Source: a virus
Virus record (IMG/VR): IMGVR_UViG_3300012988_000016
Span: 124,001 to 188,000 of that record
Strand: one strand, 5' to 3'
Length of the DNA stretch: 64,000 nt
Shown: in pieces, positions 16,524 to 25,144 of the stretch
How positions within the stretch are numbered: position 1 is the first letter of the stretch
How the letters are laid out: each line of letters opens with the position of its first letter
Notes under the pieces: model-generated
The model's input: only the letters and a program-made list of their open reading frames with translations
What the model was told of the DNA's origin: nothing
The model's database searches: none
Translations under genes and position numbers: made by a program

Positions 16524-16736
16524 TTAGGTGCAGCTACATGCCTTGTCGGGGCCAGGGCCCTTATGTTGATCCATGCACGCCATCCCTTTGAGGTAGTAGC
16601 ACATGCTCCGACATCCCAACGGATCGAGCGCACGACTGCACCTACGGACGCAGTTGGAGCAATTTCGGTGAATTTCGGGTGGAGTGCTGGCCGGCCAGGC
16701 GAGACCGACCAACAGCATGATGGCAAGTGCTTTCAT
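16524..16736 (-). CDS. small secreted cysteine-rich protein
   Basis: 70 residues. MKALAIMLLVGLAWPAS is a good Sec signal peptide. The mature part has eight cysteines in about 45 residues, suggesting a disulfide-stabilised periplasmic peptide. It overlaps the stop of the CCA-enzyme gene by four bases. No homologue recognised; an anti-host or envelope role is possible but unproven. Confidence 0.65.
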   Translation of the reverse strand: MKALAIMLLVGLAWPASTPPEIHRNCSNCVRRCSRALDPLGCRSMCYYLKGMACMDQHKGPGPDKACSCT

Positions 16737-17884
16737 GGAACCTCGTAAAGGGCTTGGATTTGGAGTTCCTCGGCAGTGATTGAGGGATTTTTCAGTACTT
16801 TCAGTCTAGCTCGACTTACCGCTTCACCAATGGCAGGCCCGCTCGCACCCGTGTCTTGGATGAATCGTAGTGTATCGAAGGGTGGTTTGAGGAACTTTTG
16901 GTAGAGGGCATCGAGCTCCTGATCGTTCCTAGTGAGCGAATGCTCCCAGAGTAGACGGTACTCTTGATCACTGAGTTGATGTCCTACCATCTGAGGGCTG
17001 GTGAGTTGCATCAACTTGAGCAAGGTCCTGGTATCTTGGATCGTTTGATTGATGCCTCGGCGCATTCGTCCGCTTGGCACCATATCGAACACGATCCTAA
17101 GTAGGCCCAAGTGGGCCATCATATCCAAAGCAAGCTGAACCTGCTCCTTCGGCAAAGCTAGGATCTTGTCGATAAACACCATTGCCACCACTTCATAGGG
17201 TAGCCGGCGGATCTCTTCCGCCTTTGATTTGAAAGCCTCCCAAGTTCTGGGGTTGGGGGATAGCTGGTACTTGACCAGAAAACGGATTCCTCGAAGGATA
17301 CGGGAAGGATCCTCGTCAAAGGTTTCTTCCGGATGCATGGGGGTCCGAAGAACCCGCTCCTTCAAGTCCTCAAGGCCGCCCAACAGATCGGTGATGGGAG
17401 CTTCAAATGGGGATTGGTCAAGCTGAGTCACAACGTTGACGTCATAGAGACACCACATCAACGTATTCACCGAATAGTCGCGTCTCTCAAGATCTTGGCG
17501 AATCGTTCCAGGCTGGACCTCGGACGGCTTGTGACTGTCCTTCTTGGACTTGTCGTACTTTTCCTGACGGGCAGTGACAATCTCGATCTTTTGACCCTTG
17601 AGATCTACCCCACGGTAGACGAAAGATTCTTGAATCGGCCCAATGTGCACCACACCATACTGATCCGCATGGACCGCCAGGCCCAGACGGCCCGCCACCG
17701 CTTCGCCCAATGTGAGGGCGTTCTTCCCGTTGCGGGTCTCCACCACCACATCCAAGTCTTTGATCGGCAGTCCTAGGACGTGATCTCTGACCGCCCCACC
17801 GACGATATAGCTTTGGGTTCCCATGTGGATCAGCTGAGCCTGTTCGGCAATAAAGCTCGCCAGTGCTTCTTCAGGAGTCATCAT
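16733..17884 (-). CDS. cca: class II CCA-adding enzyme / poly(A) polymerase-type nucleotidyltransferase
   Basis: 383 residues. YIVGGAVRDHVLG is the GG-vRD nucleotide-binding motif, DLDVVVE the catalytic DxD (Asp43, Asp45), IEIVTAR the third strand, RRDYSVNTLMW and then DPSRILRGIRF the neck-region signatures of tRNA nucleotidyltransferases. It would add or repair the 3' CCA of tRNA, or act as a poly(A) polymerase. Its position two genes from an RNA ligase supports RNA repair. Starts 17884 or 17881. Confidence 0.88.
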   Translation of the reverse strand: MMTPEEALASFIAEQAQLIHMGTQSYIVGGAVRDHVLGLPIKDLDVVVETRNGKNALTLGEAVAGRLGLAVHADQYGVVHIGPIQESFVYRGVDLKGQKIEIVTARQEKYDKSKKDSHKPSEVQPGTIRQDLERRDYSVNTLMWCLYDVNVVTQLDQSPFEAPITDLLGGLEDLKERVLRTPMHPEETFDEDPSRILRGIRFLVKYQLSPNPRTWEAFKSKAEEIRRLPYEVVAMVFIDKILALPKEQVQLALDMMAHLGLLRIVFDMVPSGRMRRGINQTIQDTRTLLKLMQLTSPQMVGHQLSDQEYRLLWEHSLTRNDQELDALYQKFLKPPFDTLRFIQDTGASGPAIGEAVSRARLKVLKNPSITAEELQIQALYEVP

Positions 17885-18155
17885 CTTTGACCTCGATTGG
17901 GAATCGTTCCTTGTGCTGTTTGGACTTGGACTTCAGTTCAGGAATCAGTTTTTTCACAATCTCATCTGCCAGACCCCGAAGCATCAGCGCTTCCTTATCT
18001 TGGGATCGGCCAAAAGCTTCCAATGACTTGTCCTTGATAAACTTGGCCGCTATCTCTACCCCATGTTCCTGTCCCTCCAGCCAGCGCTGAGTTGACAGAT
18101 TGTCGAGGCTGTACTGCTTGCCTTGATCGTCTTTGACGATAGTGTCACGGCTCAT
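17871..18155 (-). CDS. hypothetical charged protein
   Basis: 94 residues, highly charged and helical, lying between the RNA ligase and CCA-enzyme genes and overlapping both (4 and 14 nt). The tight coupling suggests a partner of the RNA-repair enzymes, but there is no recognisable domain. Confidence 0.7.
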   Translation of the reverse strand: MSRDTIVKDDQGKQYSLDNLSTQRWLEGQEHGVEIAAKFIKDKSLEAFGRSQDKEALMLRGLADEIVKKLIPELKSKSKQHKERFPIEVKDDDS

Positions 18156-19219
18156 TCTTCATATCTCAGCAAGAAGTCAGGGTTGATGGCCTTGAAAGAG
18201 AGTCTGCCGATTTCTGGGTCGTTCTCTTCATTGTAGGGGCGGATCACCAGTCCTTCACGATGAACCTTGTCGTTCAAGCGGGACTTCCCTTTGCTCAGCT
18301 CGACCAATTGGTCTACCGAGTGATCGAGGGTCAGATTTCCCAACCAGGGCACCATCTGAAGGCCAACCGATTGAGTGACCGCCAAGCAGGTGTCCAAACT
18401 GACCAGATGAGTGCCGGCCGCCCCATCATTGATCTTCAGAACGTTGAACACTCTGAGCTGCGGCTTATTGAGACCGTAGCGGTTCTTCTGGATGCCAGGG
18501 CCGATAATCTCCCCCTGGATGGCGTACCAGCAGCCATCTGCCACCGAAGCAGCCCGAAGCAGAGGCAGGATCCCCATCTCACGGACCACCCGACAGATGG
18601 TGTTTTGAGGGTCATCGGTGTGGAACCACAGGGTACGACCACAGACGCCTTCTTGGTCACCGTAACAGAATACGGTGGCGCTGCTACCGTCCAGTTTCTC
18701 GGTCATGTACATCTGTTTGCCCTGATGACGAGCCAACAGATTTTCCAACACCTGGACGCGGGTTTCATCCGTTTTGGGGATGAAGTCGGGGATATGACCT
18801 TTCACCACACCACTCAAGCAAGATGGCAAGGGAGGATCGTACTTGATGATGTCCAAAAGATCGGTCACATCGGACCCAACCTCTGTCGGGGCACCTTCCG
18901 GCAGGATACTGAGGGGGAAGCAGATGCCTTGCGACACCTGACCACGCAACTTGACGGTACGGATCCGGAAGCCGGCCCTCAAGAGGGTGTTGTCGCCTTC
19001 GATGATGGCCTGACGGAAGCAGCTTTTGCGGAGGAATTCAAATTCCGGCCGTTCGGGCAACAAGCTGTCCACCTCACAATACACGATCCGATCACCGACT
19101 TTCAGCTCACCCTTGCGGGCTACGACGTACCAACCCAGGATCTTGACACGTTCGATCGCATCGGCATTTTCGATCGGTTGGACCTCTTGGATGGTCTGGA
19201 TGGTGGCAAGTGTTCGCAT
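18152..19219 (-). CDS. RNA ligase, DraRnl/Rnl5 type
   Basis: 355 residues. The N-terminal 120 residues resemble the OB-fold that precedes the catalytic domain only in the Deinococcus DraRnl (DRB0094) type. The nucleotidyltransferase domain follows: EKLDGSS with the AMP-accepting Lys175 (motif I), GEIIGPGIQKNRY (motif III region), REGLVIRP (motif IV) and FKAIN (motif V), ending in LLRYEE. It would seal RNA nicks or breaks with ATP. CCGTTCTA lies 6 nt upstream of the ATG. Likely partners: the CCA enzyme downstream and the 2H phosphodiesterase at 30221. Confidence 0.9.
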   Translation of the reverse strand: MRTLATIQTIQEVQPIENADAIERVKILGWYVVARKGELKVGDRIVYCEVDSLLPERPEFEFLRKSCFRQAIIEGDNTLLRAGFRIRTVKLRGQVSQGICFPLSILPEGAPTEVGSDVTDLLDIIKYDPPLPSCLSGVVKGHIPDFIPKTDETRVQVLENLLARHQGKQMYMTEKLDGSSATVFCYGDQEGVCGRTLWFHTDDPQNTICRVVREMGILPLLRAASVADGCWYAIQGEIIGPGIQKNRYGLNKPQLRVFNVLKINDGAAGTHLVSLDTCLAVTQSVGLQMVPWLGNLTLDHSVDQLVELSKGKSRLNDKVHREGLVIRPYNEENDPEIGRLSFKAINPDFLLRYEE

Positions 19220-19225
19220 GACGGT

Positions 19226-19233
19226 TAGAACGG
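19226..19233 (-). promoter_or_regulatory. CCGTTCTA start element
   Basis: CCGTTCTA on the minus strand, 6 nt before the RNA ligase ATG (19219). Confidence 0.45.
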
Positions 19234-19265
19234 CCCTTATAGGCTATGACTTAAGAGGTCTGGTT

Positions 19266-19271
19266 GGTGTA
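19266..19271 (+). promoter_or_regulatory. GGTGTA start element
   Basis: GGTGTA 9 nt before ATG 19281. Together with the CCGTTCTA at 19226 it forms a divergent pair of different element classes. Confidence 0.5.
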
Positions 19272-19280
19272 TCGTCAGTT

Positions 19281-19841
19281 ATGCCTGACGTTGATGACGA
19301 ACCATTGGATGTGTCTTGGGCCCGAATCACCGGCCCTCAACCCGAGACGATCGACAACCATGATTTTACAGGGTACATAGAATCTACCGATCTGGTGATC
19401 GGTAGTAGGAGCAATCCTTTGGTTCTGATCAAGAGAGACGGCCGTCTGCAATTTGGCCCTGACTATACACCGGACGGGGCGGCGATGGAGTTCTGGGAGG
19501 CGATGGGCAGGATGCGGCTAGGGGCGGAAGATCGAATCCTTATCCTTCAACACATGGAAGGCATTTTGGTTCGTCTTGGCCAGGCCGACATGAGGGCAGA
19601 AGGTTTGCGGCAACAAGCGGCGGAGGCAACCGATCCAACCAGGAAACGAGAACTTGATCAGCTGGCCGATCTAGCTATCAATCGTATGGAGATGGTGGCC
19701 CATGAGGCGATCGAGCTAGGCCGAGGGTTGGTCCGACGAGATGCCCCTACGCCTCCAATCCCACAAGATATCCCCCGTTCCATCCAGGAAAACGAGGCCA
19801 GCCAGTATAGGGGTGCCGAGATTCTTGGTGATGAAGCTTAA
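19281..19841 (+). CDS. hypothetical protein
   Basis: 186 residues from ATG 19281, fixed by GGTGTA 9 nt upstream (the open frame reaches 19026 but would run antisense through the RNA ligase). The N-terminal half is acidic and beta-rich, the C-terminal half a long helix with heptad-like leucines. No family recognised. Confidence 0.72.
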   Translation: MPDVDDEPLDVSWARITGPQPETIDNHDFTGYIESTDLVIGSRSNPLVLIKRDGRLQFGPDYTPDGAAMEFWEAMGRMRLGAEDRILILQHMEGILVRLGQADMRAEGLRQQAAEATDPTRKRELDQLADLAINRMEMVAHEAIELGRGLVRRDAPTPPIPQDIPRSIQENEASQYRGAEILGDEA

Positions 19842-19857
19842 TCTTCCGTACCAATCT

Positions 19858-19865
19858 CCGTTCTA
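19858..19865 (+). promoter_or_regulatory. CCGTTCTA start element
   Basis: CCGTTCTA 7 nt before ATG 19873. Confidence 0.45.
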
Positions 19866-19872
19866 ACTTCTC

Positions 19873-20223
19873 ATGAGTCATCATTTCCTCGTAGGTCAAA
19901 CCGTTTACGTCCACGAAACCTTTAATCAGGGTCGTCGGGCCGACACCCTATTTCAGGCCAAGGTACTGAAAGTGGGCCGCAAATGGGCCAAGATCGATTT
20001 GCGGGATTATCAATTCGACATCCACACCCTCCAGATTGACGGCGGTCAATACAGTAGCCCCGGCCGGGTCTATCTCCACGAATTGGACTATCGAAACGAT
20101 ATCATTTTGAAGAAGGTTTCGGCCGATCTGTATGGAAAACTCAATGCTCTCCCCCGTCCAGGAGTGACGATTGAGGCGATCCGCCAGGCCGCCATCCTGC
20201 TGAATATCGAACTCGACGCATGA
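19873..20223 (+). CDS. hypothetical protein, beta-barrel N-terminus
   Basis: 116 residues. The first 60 look like a small barrel (VGQTVYVHETF ... KVLKVGRKWAKIDL), the end is a helix. The stop overlaps the next start by four bases (ATGA). Confidence 0.72.
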   Translation: MSHHFLVGQTVYVHETFNQGRRADTLFQAKVLKVGRKWAKIDLRDYQFDIHTLQIDGGQYSSPGRVYLHELDYRNDIILKKVSADLYGKLNALPRPGVTIEAIRQAAILLNIELDA

Positions 20224-20525
20224 ATCAAGATAGCCCCAAAGAGGTGCTGACAGCAGCCAGATTCCATCAAGCCGGTCCTTTTGACCCCAATCTGGCCGGC
20301 ATGAGGATGCGGCTAGCGCTGATCCGTCCCCCCAACAATTCTCTGGCAGGCGGCTTCCCGCTAGCTAGGGTGGTGTGGTATCCAAAGAATGAGATGTGTC
20401 GCGGCCAAGCTTGGGATCATCTATTGCAGCAACAAATCCCTGGTTGTCCAGGTGGCGCTGGACAACGGGGTAATCGATGGTGCCGGATGCACACCGAGAA
20501 TTATTGGGCCTGGTACTACCGTTAG
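20220..20525 (+). CDS. hypothetical protein
   Basis: 101 residues, coupled to the upstream stop. Rich in Pro, Trp and Arg, with three cysteines in the second half (CPGGAGQRGNRWC). Function unknown. Confidence 0.6.
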   Translation: MNQDSPKEVLTAARFHQAGPFDPNLAGMRMRLALIRPPNNSLAGGFPLARVVWYPKNEMCRGQAWDHLLQQQIPGCPGGAGQRGNRWCRMHTENYWAWYYR

Positions 20526-20547
20526 CCTTAACTTCCGAACCTTGCTT

Positions 20548-20555
20548 CCGTTCTA
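20548..20555 (+). promoter_or_regulatory. CCGTTCTA start element
   Basis: CCGTTCTA 6 nt before ATG 20562. Confidence 0.45.
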
Positions 20556-20561
20556 TCCTGC

Positions 20562-20804
20562 ATGAACTTCAACACCTGGCTCAAGACGTTCGTTTCCGAA
20601 AAAGGCCTCGACACCGAGCACCGCTTCTTCGTTGAAGGCCCGTCAGGTGAGAACTCGATCCCGCTTGGGTGCGTGATTGATGCGATCAAGATGGCGCCCA
20701 AGCATGAGCGAGACGCCATCAAGACCATGTTGGTTAAGATCGACTTCCGAAACGGTGATGTGCTGGATTACTTCGGCCACCTGGCCAAAGCGTTGGCTAT
20801 GTGA
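20562..20804 (+). CDS. hypothetical small protein
   Basis: 80 residues, mixed alpha/beta, no motif recognised. It converges with and overlaps the kinase gene by 8 nt. Confidence 0.68.
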   Translation: MNFNTWLKTFVSEKGLDTEHRFFVEGPSGENSIPLGCVIDAIKMAPKHERDAIKTMLVKIDFRNGDVLDYFGHLAKALAM

Positions 20805-21333
20805 GAGAACGGACGAATTGGTGCCGTTGCTCTAGTTCGCCGTAGGGTATTTTGATGAACTTGACCCCGTACTTGATATGAAGTCCCATCAGCAGGGCTT
20901 CATACATGTCGTGATAGGCCAAGTTCTGAATCCGGATCGGGTCAGACTGCACATTGATGAAGCTCTGAGCACTACAGAAGAAGACATGTGTGTAGGACTG
21001 CGCCTGAGCAATTGCCCGCTCGATACTGACCGGATCCGCTGCTTTGGGGTCGTGCAAGGTGTCGTACGATAGATTGTCGAAGGTGCTGCGGTCTGTCACG
21101 AAGGACTGATTCTCGGTCTCCCAGGCTATTTTGGCGCCCAATAGACGCTCCTGGAATTCTTTCCGTCGGCCGGCCTGATCCACATCATAGGGATTGCTAA
21201 ACCCCATCTCCTTGGCGACGGTGCGAGACCCGATAGGATTGAAGGGAATGCCCAACTGTTGTTCTAGTTGTTTGGCCAGAACTGTCTTGCCTGTTCCGGA
21301 AGGGCCGGTAAAGGCGATGCGTCGTATTTTCAT
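20797..21333 (-). CDS. P-loop kinase, NadR/AAA_28-like
   Basis: 178 residues. FTGPSGTGKT is a Walker A motif, and the layout that follows (a strand FVTDRSTFDNLSYDTL, then THVFFCSAQS, then a C-terminal helix ending in a conserved-type RHQF) resembles the ribosylnicotinamide-kinase domain of NadR. If that is right it would phosphorylate nicotinamide riboside and feed the PncC-NadD fusion. A generic nucleoside or polynucleotide kinase is the alternative. Confidence 0.72.
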   Translation of the reverse strand: MKIRRIAFTGPSGTGKTVLAKQLEQQLGIPFNPIGSRTVAKEMGFSNPYDVDQAGRRKEFQERLLGAKIAWETENQSFVTDRSTFDNLSYDTLHDPKAADPVSIERAIAQAQSYTHVFFCSAQSFINVQSDPIRIQNLAYHDMYEALLMGLHIKYGVKFIKIPYGELEQRHQFVRSLT

Positions 21334-22184
21334 CTACTGTTCTCCTTGATGCGTTTCAATTGTCTGCCGAGCAATGGATCGATATCCTCCAACACGTCCA
21401 CCGTGTCAGGGTTGTCGTACGTGAATATGAATCCCACAGGAGCCTCGATTCGCCCCCAGCGGTCGGCCGCTAGGAGGAACTCGTACAATTCTTTGGTGAA
21501 CACCTTACGACTATACAGCTCTTTGGTGATCAGTTGATCCAAGTGTTTGAAAGGCACAATCACTCGGTCCAACAGGTCATTCTGGCTCGCCAATGTGAGC
21601 AACATGAACAACACATCCAGACGGTCTGAGATGGTCGTTAGGAGGTGTTCGATTCCCAGTTGATGCAACCGTTCGACGTCCTCTGAGAATATTGCTACAC
21701 CACACAACCACTTGCCTAACGTGGTTACGAATGATTCGACCGATTGTCCCTCAGTGATCAGAAATCGAGCTTGCCACAAAGCCTTGAAGGCAAGCGATAT
21801 GGTCAACCCTTGATCCACCAGATCTTTGAACGGCTCGTTCCCCTCAAGGGTCAGATCTGGTAATAGCAACAAGTTACGGAGCAGGTCCCATTCGTCGACA
21901 TCTGCAGTGGTTCTGCCTGTCAGCTTCAACCCGCTCCTTATTCGACGGATCAGGTTGTGCACCAACCCGTCTGATAACCAGTCAATCTGGCTAGTCAGCA
22001 CTGCTGGGTCGGTTCGCTCATATAGGGCCAATTCCTCGCTGGCCTCATCTAGTAAGATGACGGGATCAAGGTTTGGGACTGTACTGGCCCACTTACAGAC
22101 CCAGGGAGAAATCGTTTGCTCGGACGATTCGGACGCTTTTTTGTGAAAAAGATCCCAATCTCGCTCTAGATCTTTCTCAGCCAT
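21330..22184 (-). CDS. hypothetical protein
   Basis: 284 residues from ATG 22184, chosen because GGTGTA lies exactly 9 nt upstream; an ATG at 22208 also overlaps the preceding stop. All-helical, leucine-rich. Its opening (ERDWDLFHKKA) parallels that of the upstream gene (FDLDWEALQKKS), so the two may be distant paralogues. Confidence 0.72.
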   Translation of the reverse strand: MAEKDLERDWDLFHKKASESSEQTISPWVCKWASTVPNLDPVILLDEASEELALYERTDPAVLTSQIDWLSDGLVHNLIRRIRSGLKLTGRTTADVDEWDLLRNLLLLPDLTLEGNEPFKDLVDQGLTISLAFKALWQARFLITEGQSVESFVTTLGKWLCGVAIFSEDVERLHQLGIEHLLTTISDRLDVLFMLLTLASQNDLLDRVIVPFKHLDQLITKELYSRKVFTKELYEFLLAADRWGRIEAPVGFIFTYDNPDTVDVLEDIDPLLGRQLKRIKENSR

Positions 22185-22193
22185 CCTTCGCCA

Positions 22194-22199
22194 TACACC
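22194..22199 (-). promoter_or_regulatory. GGTGTA start element
   Basis: GGTGTA on the minus strand, 9 nt before ATG 22184. It lies just upstream of the coding end (22205) of the previous gene's stop region. Confidence 0.45.
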
Positions 22200-22204
22200 A
22201 GGGG

Positions 22205-22729
22205 TCAAAATACTTCAAACAAAAACACGTCGAATTTGACATCCCTAATCAAGTCCACCACTTCGAGACAGAATTGTCCGTACTTCTTGGTAACCTGATA
22301 TGAGGCGGTCCCATTTCGCCTGGCCAATTCGACCCCCATCACTTGCTTGATACCTGTATTATCCCCACCTCCTACCTCTGGATCACAGATCCGGGTGATG
22401 AACGTCAGAGGAAGAGCTCTCAAGTAGCTGCTCAGTTCGACATTACTTAGCTGCTGCCCTTCTAGGATGTATTCCACCAAGCCCGCCAGGTCCTGATTCT
22501 TGAGGGATTCTTTCCAATGTGAGGTAAAACGCCTCACCATCTCACCCATCAGCTCTTGAGCGGTCTCGGCCGACACCTGATGCTTGCGGAAAAGATGGGT
22601 CAGATCAAAGACCGTCTTTTCACAGGCAACTTCCAGTTGGGCTTCAAAATCGTAGGAATGATTGGTCGTGACCCTGATGAGTGATTTCTTCTGAAGGGCC
22701 TCCCAATCAAGGTCAAATCGGTCCGTCAT
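22205..22729 (-). CDS. hypothetical protein
   Basis: 174 residues from ATG 22729, whose bases overlap the stop of the upstream gene (ATGA). Helical; the N-terminus resembles the following gene. No known domain. Confidence 0.7.
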   Translation of the reverse strand: MTDRFDLDWEALQKKSLIRVTTNHSYDFEAQLEVACEKTVFDLTHLFRKHQVSAETAQELMGEMVRRFTSHWKESLKNQDLAGLVEYILEGQQLSNVELSSYLRALPLTFITRICDPEVGGGDNTGIKQVMGVELARRNGTASYQVTKKYGQFCLEVVDLIRDVKFDVFLFEVF

Positions 22730-23184
22730 GGCAACACCAACAAGCCGGCACGGAGCCAAGCGGGGGCGGGACTATTGGTCAAGAAGCCGAAAGCCACCCA
22801 TCTGGAGGGCTCTTCTGGTAAGGTGAAGGCACGGTTGCCGACGTGGAGTCGGCAAAACGCTTCTCCAATTTGCCGCCCTCCCTGGATTCTAGTTTTTCGG
22901 TCGAGTTGTTGGCGCTTCTGACCAATGGCTCGGATGACTCGATTCATGGTGTCGATGGCGAATTCCTCCAAATTCTTTGGGATGGGGAACACCACATCAT
23001 GGAAAGCTCCGGTTTCCGGCTCAAAAGCAGTCCTCAGTCCCAACACCAAGGTTCCAATGAACAGCAGTGGATCCTTAGTATCGTTGCTGAATCCATGTTT
23101 CTCCGAACTCTCATAAAGGCTGGCTTGAACCGCTGTGGGCTCCGACCCCAACAAATCATAGTGGAATTTGGAAACTGTCGACAT
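22726..23184 (-). CDS. hypothetical protein
   Basis: 152 residues from ATG 23184, fixed by GGTGTA 10 nt upstream; the ATG at 23208 would lie upstream of the element. Mixed alpha/beta, a hydrophobic C-terminus (GFLTNSPAPAWLRAG). First gene of a four-gene minus unit that runs to the NadR-like kinase. Confidence 0.7.
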   Translation of the reverse strand: MSTVSKFHYDLLGSEPTAVQASLYESSEKHGFSNDTKDPLLFIGTLVLGLRTAFEPETGAFHDVVFPIPKNLEEFAIDTMNRVIRAIGQKRQQLDRKTRIQGGRQIGEAFCRLHVGNRAFTLPEEPSRWVAFGFLTNSPAPAWLRAGLLVLP

Positions 23185-23194
23185 CTTTGGTGTA

Positions 23195-23200
23195 TACACC
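23195..23200 (-). promoter_or_regulatory. GGTGTA start element within a 12-bp palindrome
   Basis: The palindrome GGTGTATACACC (23189-23200) gives a minus-strand GGTGTA 10 nt before ATG 23184 and a plus-strand copy about 90 nt before the gene at 23287. Confidence 0.5.
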
Positions 23201-23286
23201 GGAAACAATTGCAGTCAGAAGGTTCTTATCGTAAAAGCTAAGTCCTACCCCCAACTCGGGGCTGACCCCTAAAAAGGAAACGACTG

Positions 23287-24021
23287 ATGAACGTATTTGC
23301 CTGGATTCTCTCCTTCTTCGTAGCTTTTGCCCCTCCAGGGCGAAAGGTCCCCTATAAGGACGCGATCGAAACCAAGGAGCAATCTCTCGCCAGATATGAA
23401 TCGATTGCACACGATATTGTGGCAGTTGTTTACGATCCGGCCACCAAACCGCTGTTTAGAGGGCCAGACGGACGTGCCCGCACTGTGAGTGTGATTCTTA
23501 GTGTGATGCATCATGAGAGTTCGATCATGCGTCACATAGACCTAAACCTAGGCCCCTACGCTAGAGGGGACGGTGGACGATCCTGGTGTATGATGCAGAT
23601 CAAGGTTGGCAAAGGAAAAACGCTTCCCTGGAACACCAAGCACGATCGTCCAATCAGGTGGAACGATCCAGAGTCGGAAATCTTCCGAGGATACACAGGA
23701 CCTGAGCTGATCGCTGACCGTAAGCTTTGCATCAGCGAAGGGTTGAGGATCTTGCGGCTGTCGTTCGGACAATGCAGCAAGCTTCCGATTCAAGACCGTC
23801 TGCGAAGCTACGCTTCTGGTAACTGTCAGGAAGGTGAAGCGGCAAGCCACAACCGTATGAACACCGCTATGGGTTGGTTCGCCAAAAGCTATCGACCCGA
23901 ACTGGCAGACGCTAGGGTGATGTCTTGGTTGGAGGAAGATCAGGACTTCTTCTTCGCTCCTTTGCCAAAACCCAAAGACCCTGATGAGCAGAAGATCTTG
24001 AGTCTATTGACTCAAAAGTGA
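23287..24021 (+). CDS. lytic transglycosylase-like lysozyme-fold protein
   Basis: 244 residues. An N-terminal hydrophobic segment (VFAWILSFFVAFA) is a signal peptide or signal anchor. The core fits SLT-type lysozymes: VSVILSVMHHESS carries the likely catalytic Glu, then GRSWCMMQIKVG and a helix ending RLRSYASGNC, the usual 'Y..G' end. It would cleave peptidoglycan, at lysis or DNA entry. It converges with the endolysin at 24012 (10-nt overlap). Confidence 0.78.
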   Translation: MNVFAWILSFFVAFAPPGRKVPYKDAIETKEQSLARYESIAHDIVAVVYDPATKPLFRGPDGRARTVSVILSVMHHESSIMRHIDLNLGPYARGDGGRSWCMMQIKVGKGKTLPWNTKHDRPIRWNDPESEIFRGYTGPELIADRKLCISEGLRILRLSFGQCSKLPIQDRLRSYASGNCQEGEAASHNRMNTAMGWFAKSYRPELADARVMSWLEEDQDFFFAPLPKPKDPDEQKILSLLTQK

Positions 24022-25121
24022 AGTTTACGCCACGCTGCTGATAGGGCAGCCCTGGTCTTGGGGCCGGGGTTGCCGTCAGCCACCAAGCTGTTGAGTCCTT
24101 GGAACGTCCTGAGAGCTGCCCTTGACTTCTGGCCAAAGTCACCGTCGGCACCCTTGGGACCTAGGTCATAACCAAGTGCGATCAACAGCTCCTGTATCTC
24201 TTTGGGGTGTTCGAAAGTCGGCTCACCAGTCTCAACTGGCGCTTGAGCGGCATGATCATCACGCCAAGCCTGTAGTTCCTGAGCAAAGTCTGGCAGGTCT
24301 ACACCGTACAGCTTCTCTATCGCAGGACGGATCTTGTCGTAACGTCCAGGGTAGATGGTGATCTGCGGTCCAAAGGTCAGCTGTTTCAAGATGTGGATGC
24401 ACCAATCAGGGCTCCACTTGGCAGCTCCTGTGGACTTGACCGCTATCTCCAGATGTTTGGATGCCACAGCCGGCAGGTTGGCGGCGAAGCTCAGGAAGCC
24501 CGCCCGCAAAGCTCCCGTCCATCCCTCACTCGGGGTGCCGTCAAACAGGATCTGTTTGGCTGCCGGCATACAGAAGGTCTTGATCCGTTCGGCCGTATAG
24601 TCGGCCTGAACCGTCATGGCAGCCGATTGAGCCAACGTGTTGGCCATACAGGCGACCCACAAGCGGGCGTGTGCCTTAGAAGCATCGTCCCAAGAGTCGA
24701 TCAGACCGTTACTGTTCAGCAGGAACAGCTTCTTCTGTTCGTCCGCACTGTCGACTTCATTGCCGCCAATGAAGAAGCGGTAGTTACCCCGTCCCGTTGG
24801 TCTAAAGCTCGCTCCTGAAGCCTCCAGGGCCGGCTGGAGCGGCGCCAGCAGGGTGGGTTCCCTTGCGGCGATCCCACTCAACAGGTTGCTAGCAAGGTAC
24901 ATTCCCTCACACCATTGGATGAGGCCAACCGAAATTATGCACCGATCATAGGCGTTGACCGCATCGGCGGCTCCGCCCTCGGTCTGGGTCACTACTCCCA
25001 AGATCTTCTGGTTCTCGGTGGGGTTGGGCGGCAAGACGAACTTCTGAGAACCCCAGTAGTATGGACCTTCGAACGCCTGGTATTTGCCCCAGCCAATTTG
25101 CGGAGAGGATGCTGACAACAT
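24012..25121 (-). CDS. endolysin with C-terminal peptidoglycan-binding domain
   Basis: 369 residues. The last 65 residues are a PG_binding_1 domain (EIQELLIALGYDLG ... DGDFGQKSRAALRTFQ ... DGNPGPKTRAAL), the repeated 'G.fG..T..A...FQ' pattern. The large N-terminal part has QTEGGAADAVNAYDR near residue 45, compatible with a muramidase-type catalytic Glu, but I do not recognise the family. No signal peptide, so release would need a holin. GGAGG sits directly before the ATG. Confidence 0.8.
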   Translation of the reverse strand: MLSASSPQIGWGKYQAFEGPYYWGSQKFVLPPNPTENQKILGVVTQTEGGAADAVNAYDRCIISVGLIQWCEGMYLASNLLSGIAAREPTLLAPLQPALEASGASFRPTGRGNYRFFIGGNEVDSADEQKKLFLLNSNGLIDSWDDASKAHARLWVACMANTLAQSAAMTVQADYTAERIKTFCMPAAKQILFDGTPSEGWTGALRAGFLSFAANLPAVASKHLEIAVKSTGAAKWSPDWCIHILKQLTFGPQITIYPGRYDKIRPAIEKLYGVDLPDFAQELQAWRDDHAAQAPVETGEPTFEHPKEIQELLIALGYDLGPKGADGDFGQKSRAALRTFQGLNSLVADGNPGPKTRAALSAAWRKLHF

Positions 25122-25144
25122 ACCCTCCTGTTCCTATCAGTAGC

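Noticed and set aside
18260-19228. 322-codon plus-strand frame antisense to the RNA ligase
   Set aside because: It lies wholly opposite a gene with clear ligase motifs, and its sequence is low-complexity shadow rich in Gln, His and Leu.
24299-24304. Minus-strand GGTGTA inside the endolysin gene
   Set aside because: Encodes endolysin residues and no start follows within 30 nt.
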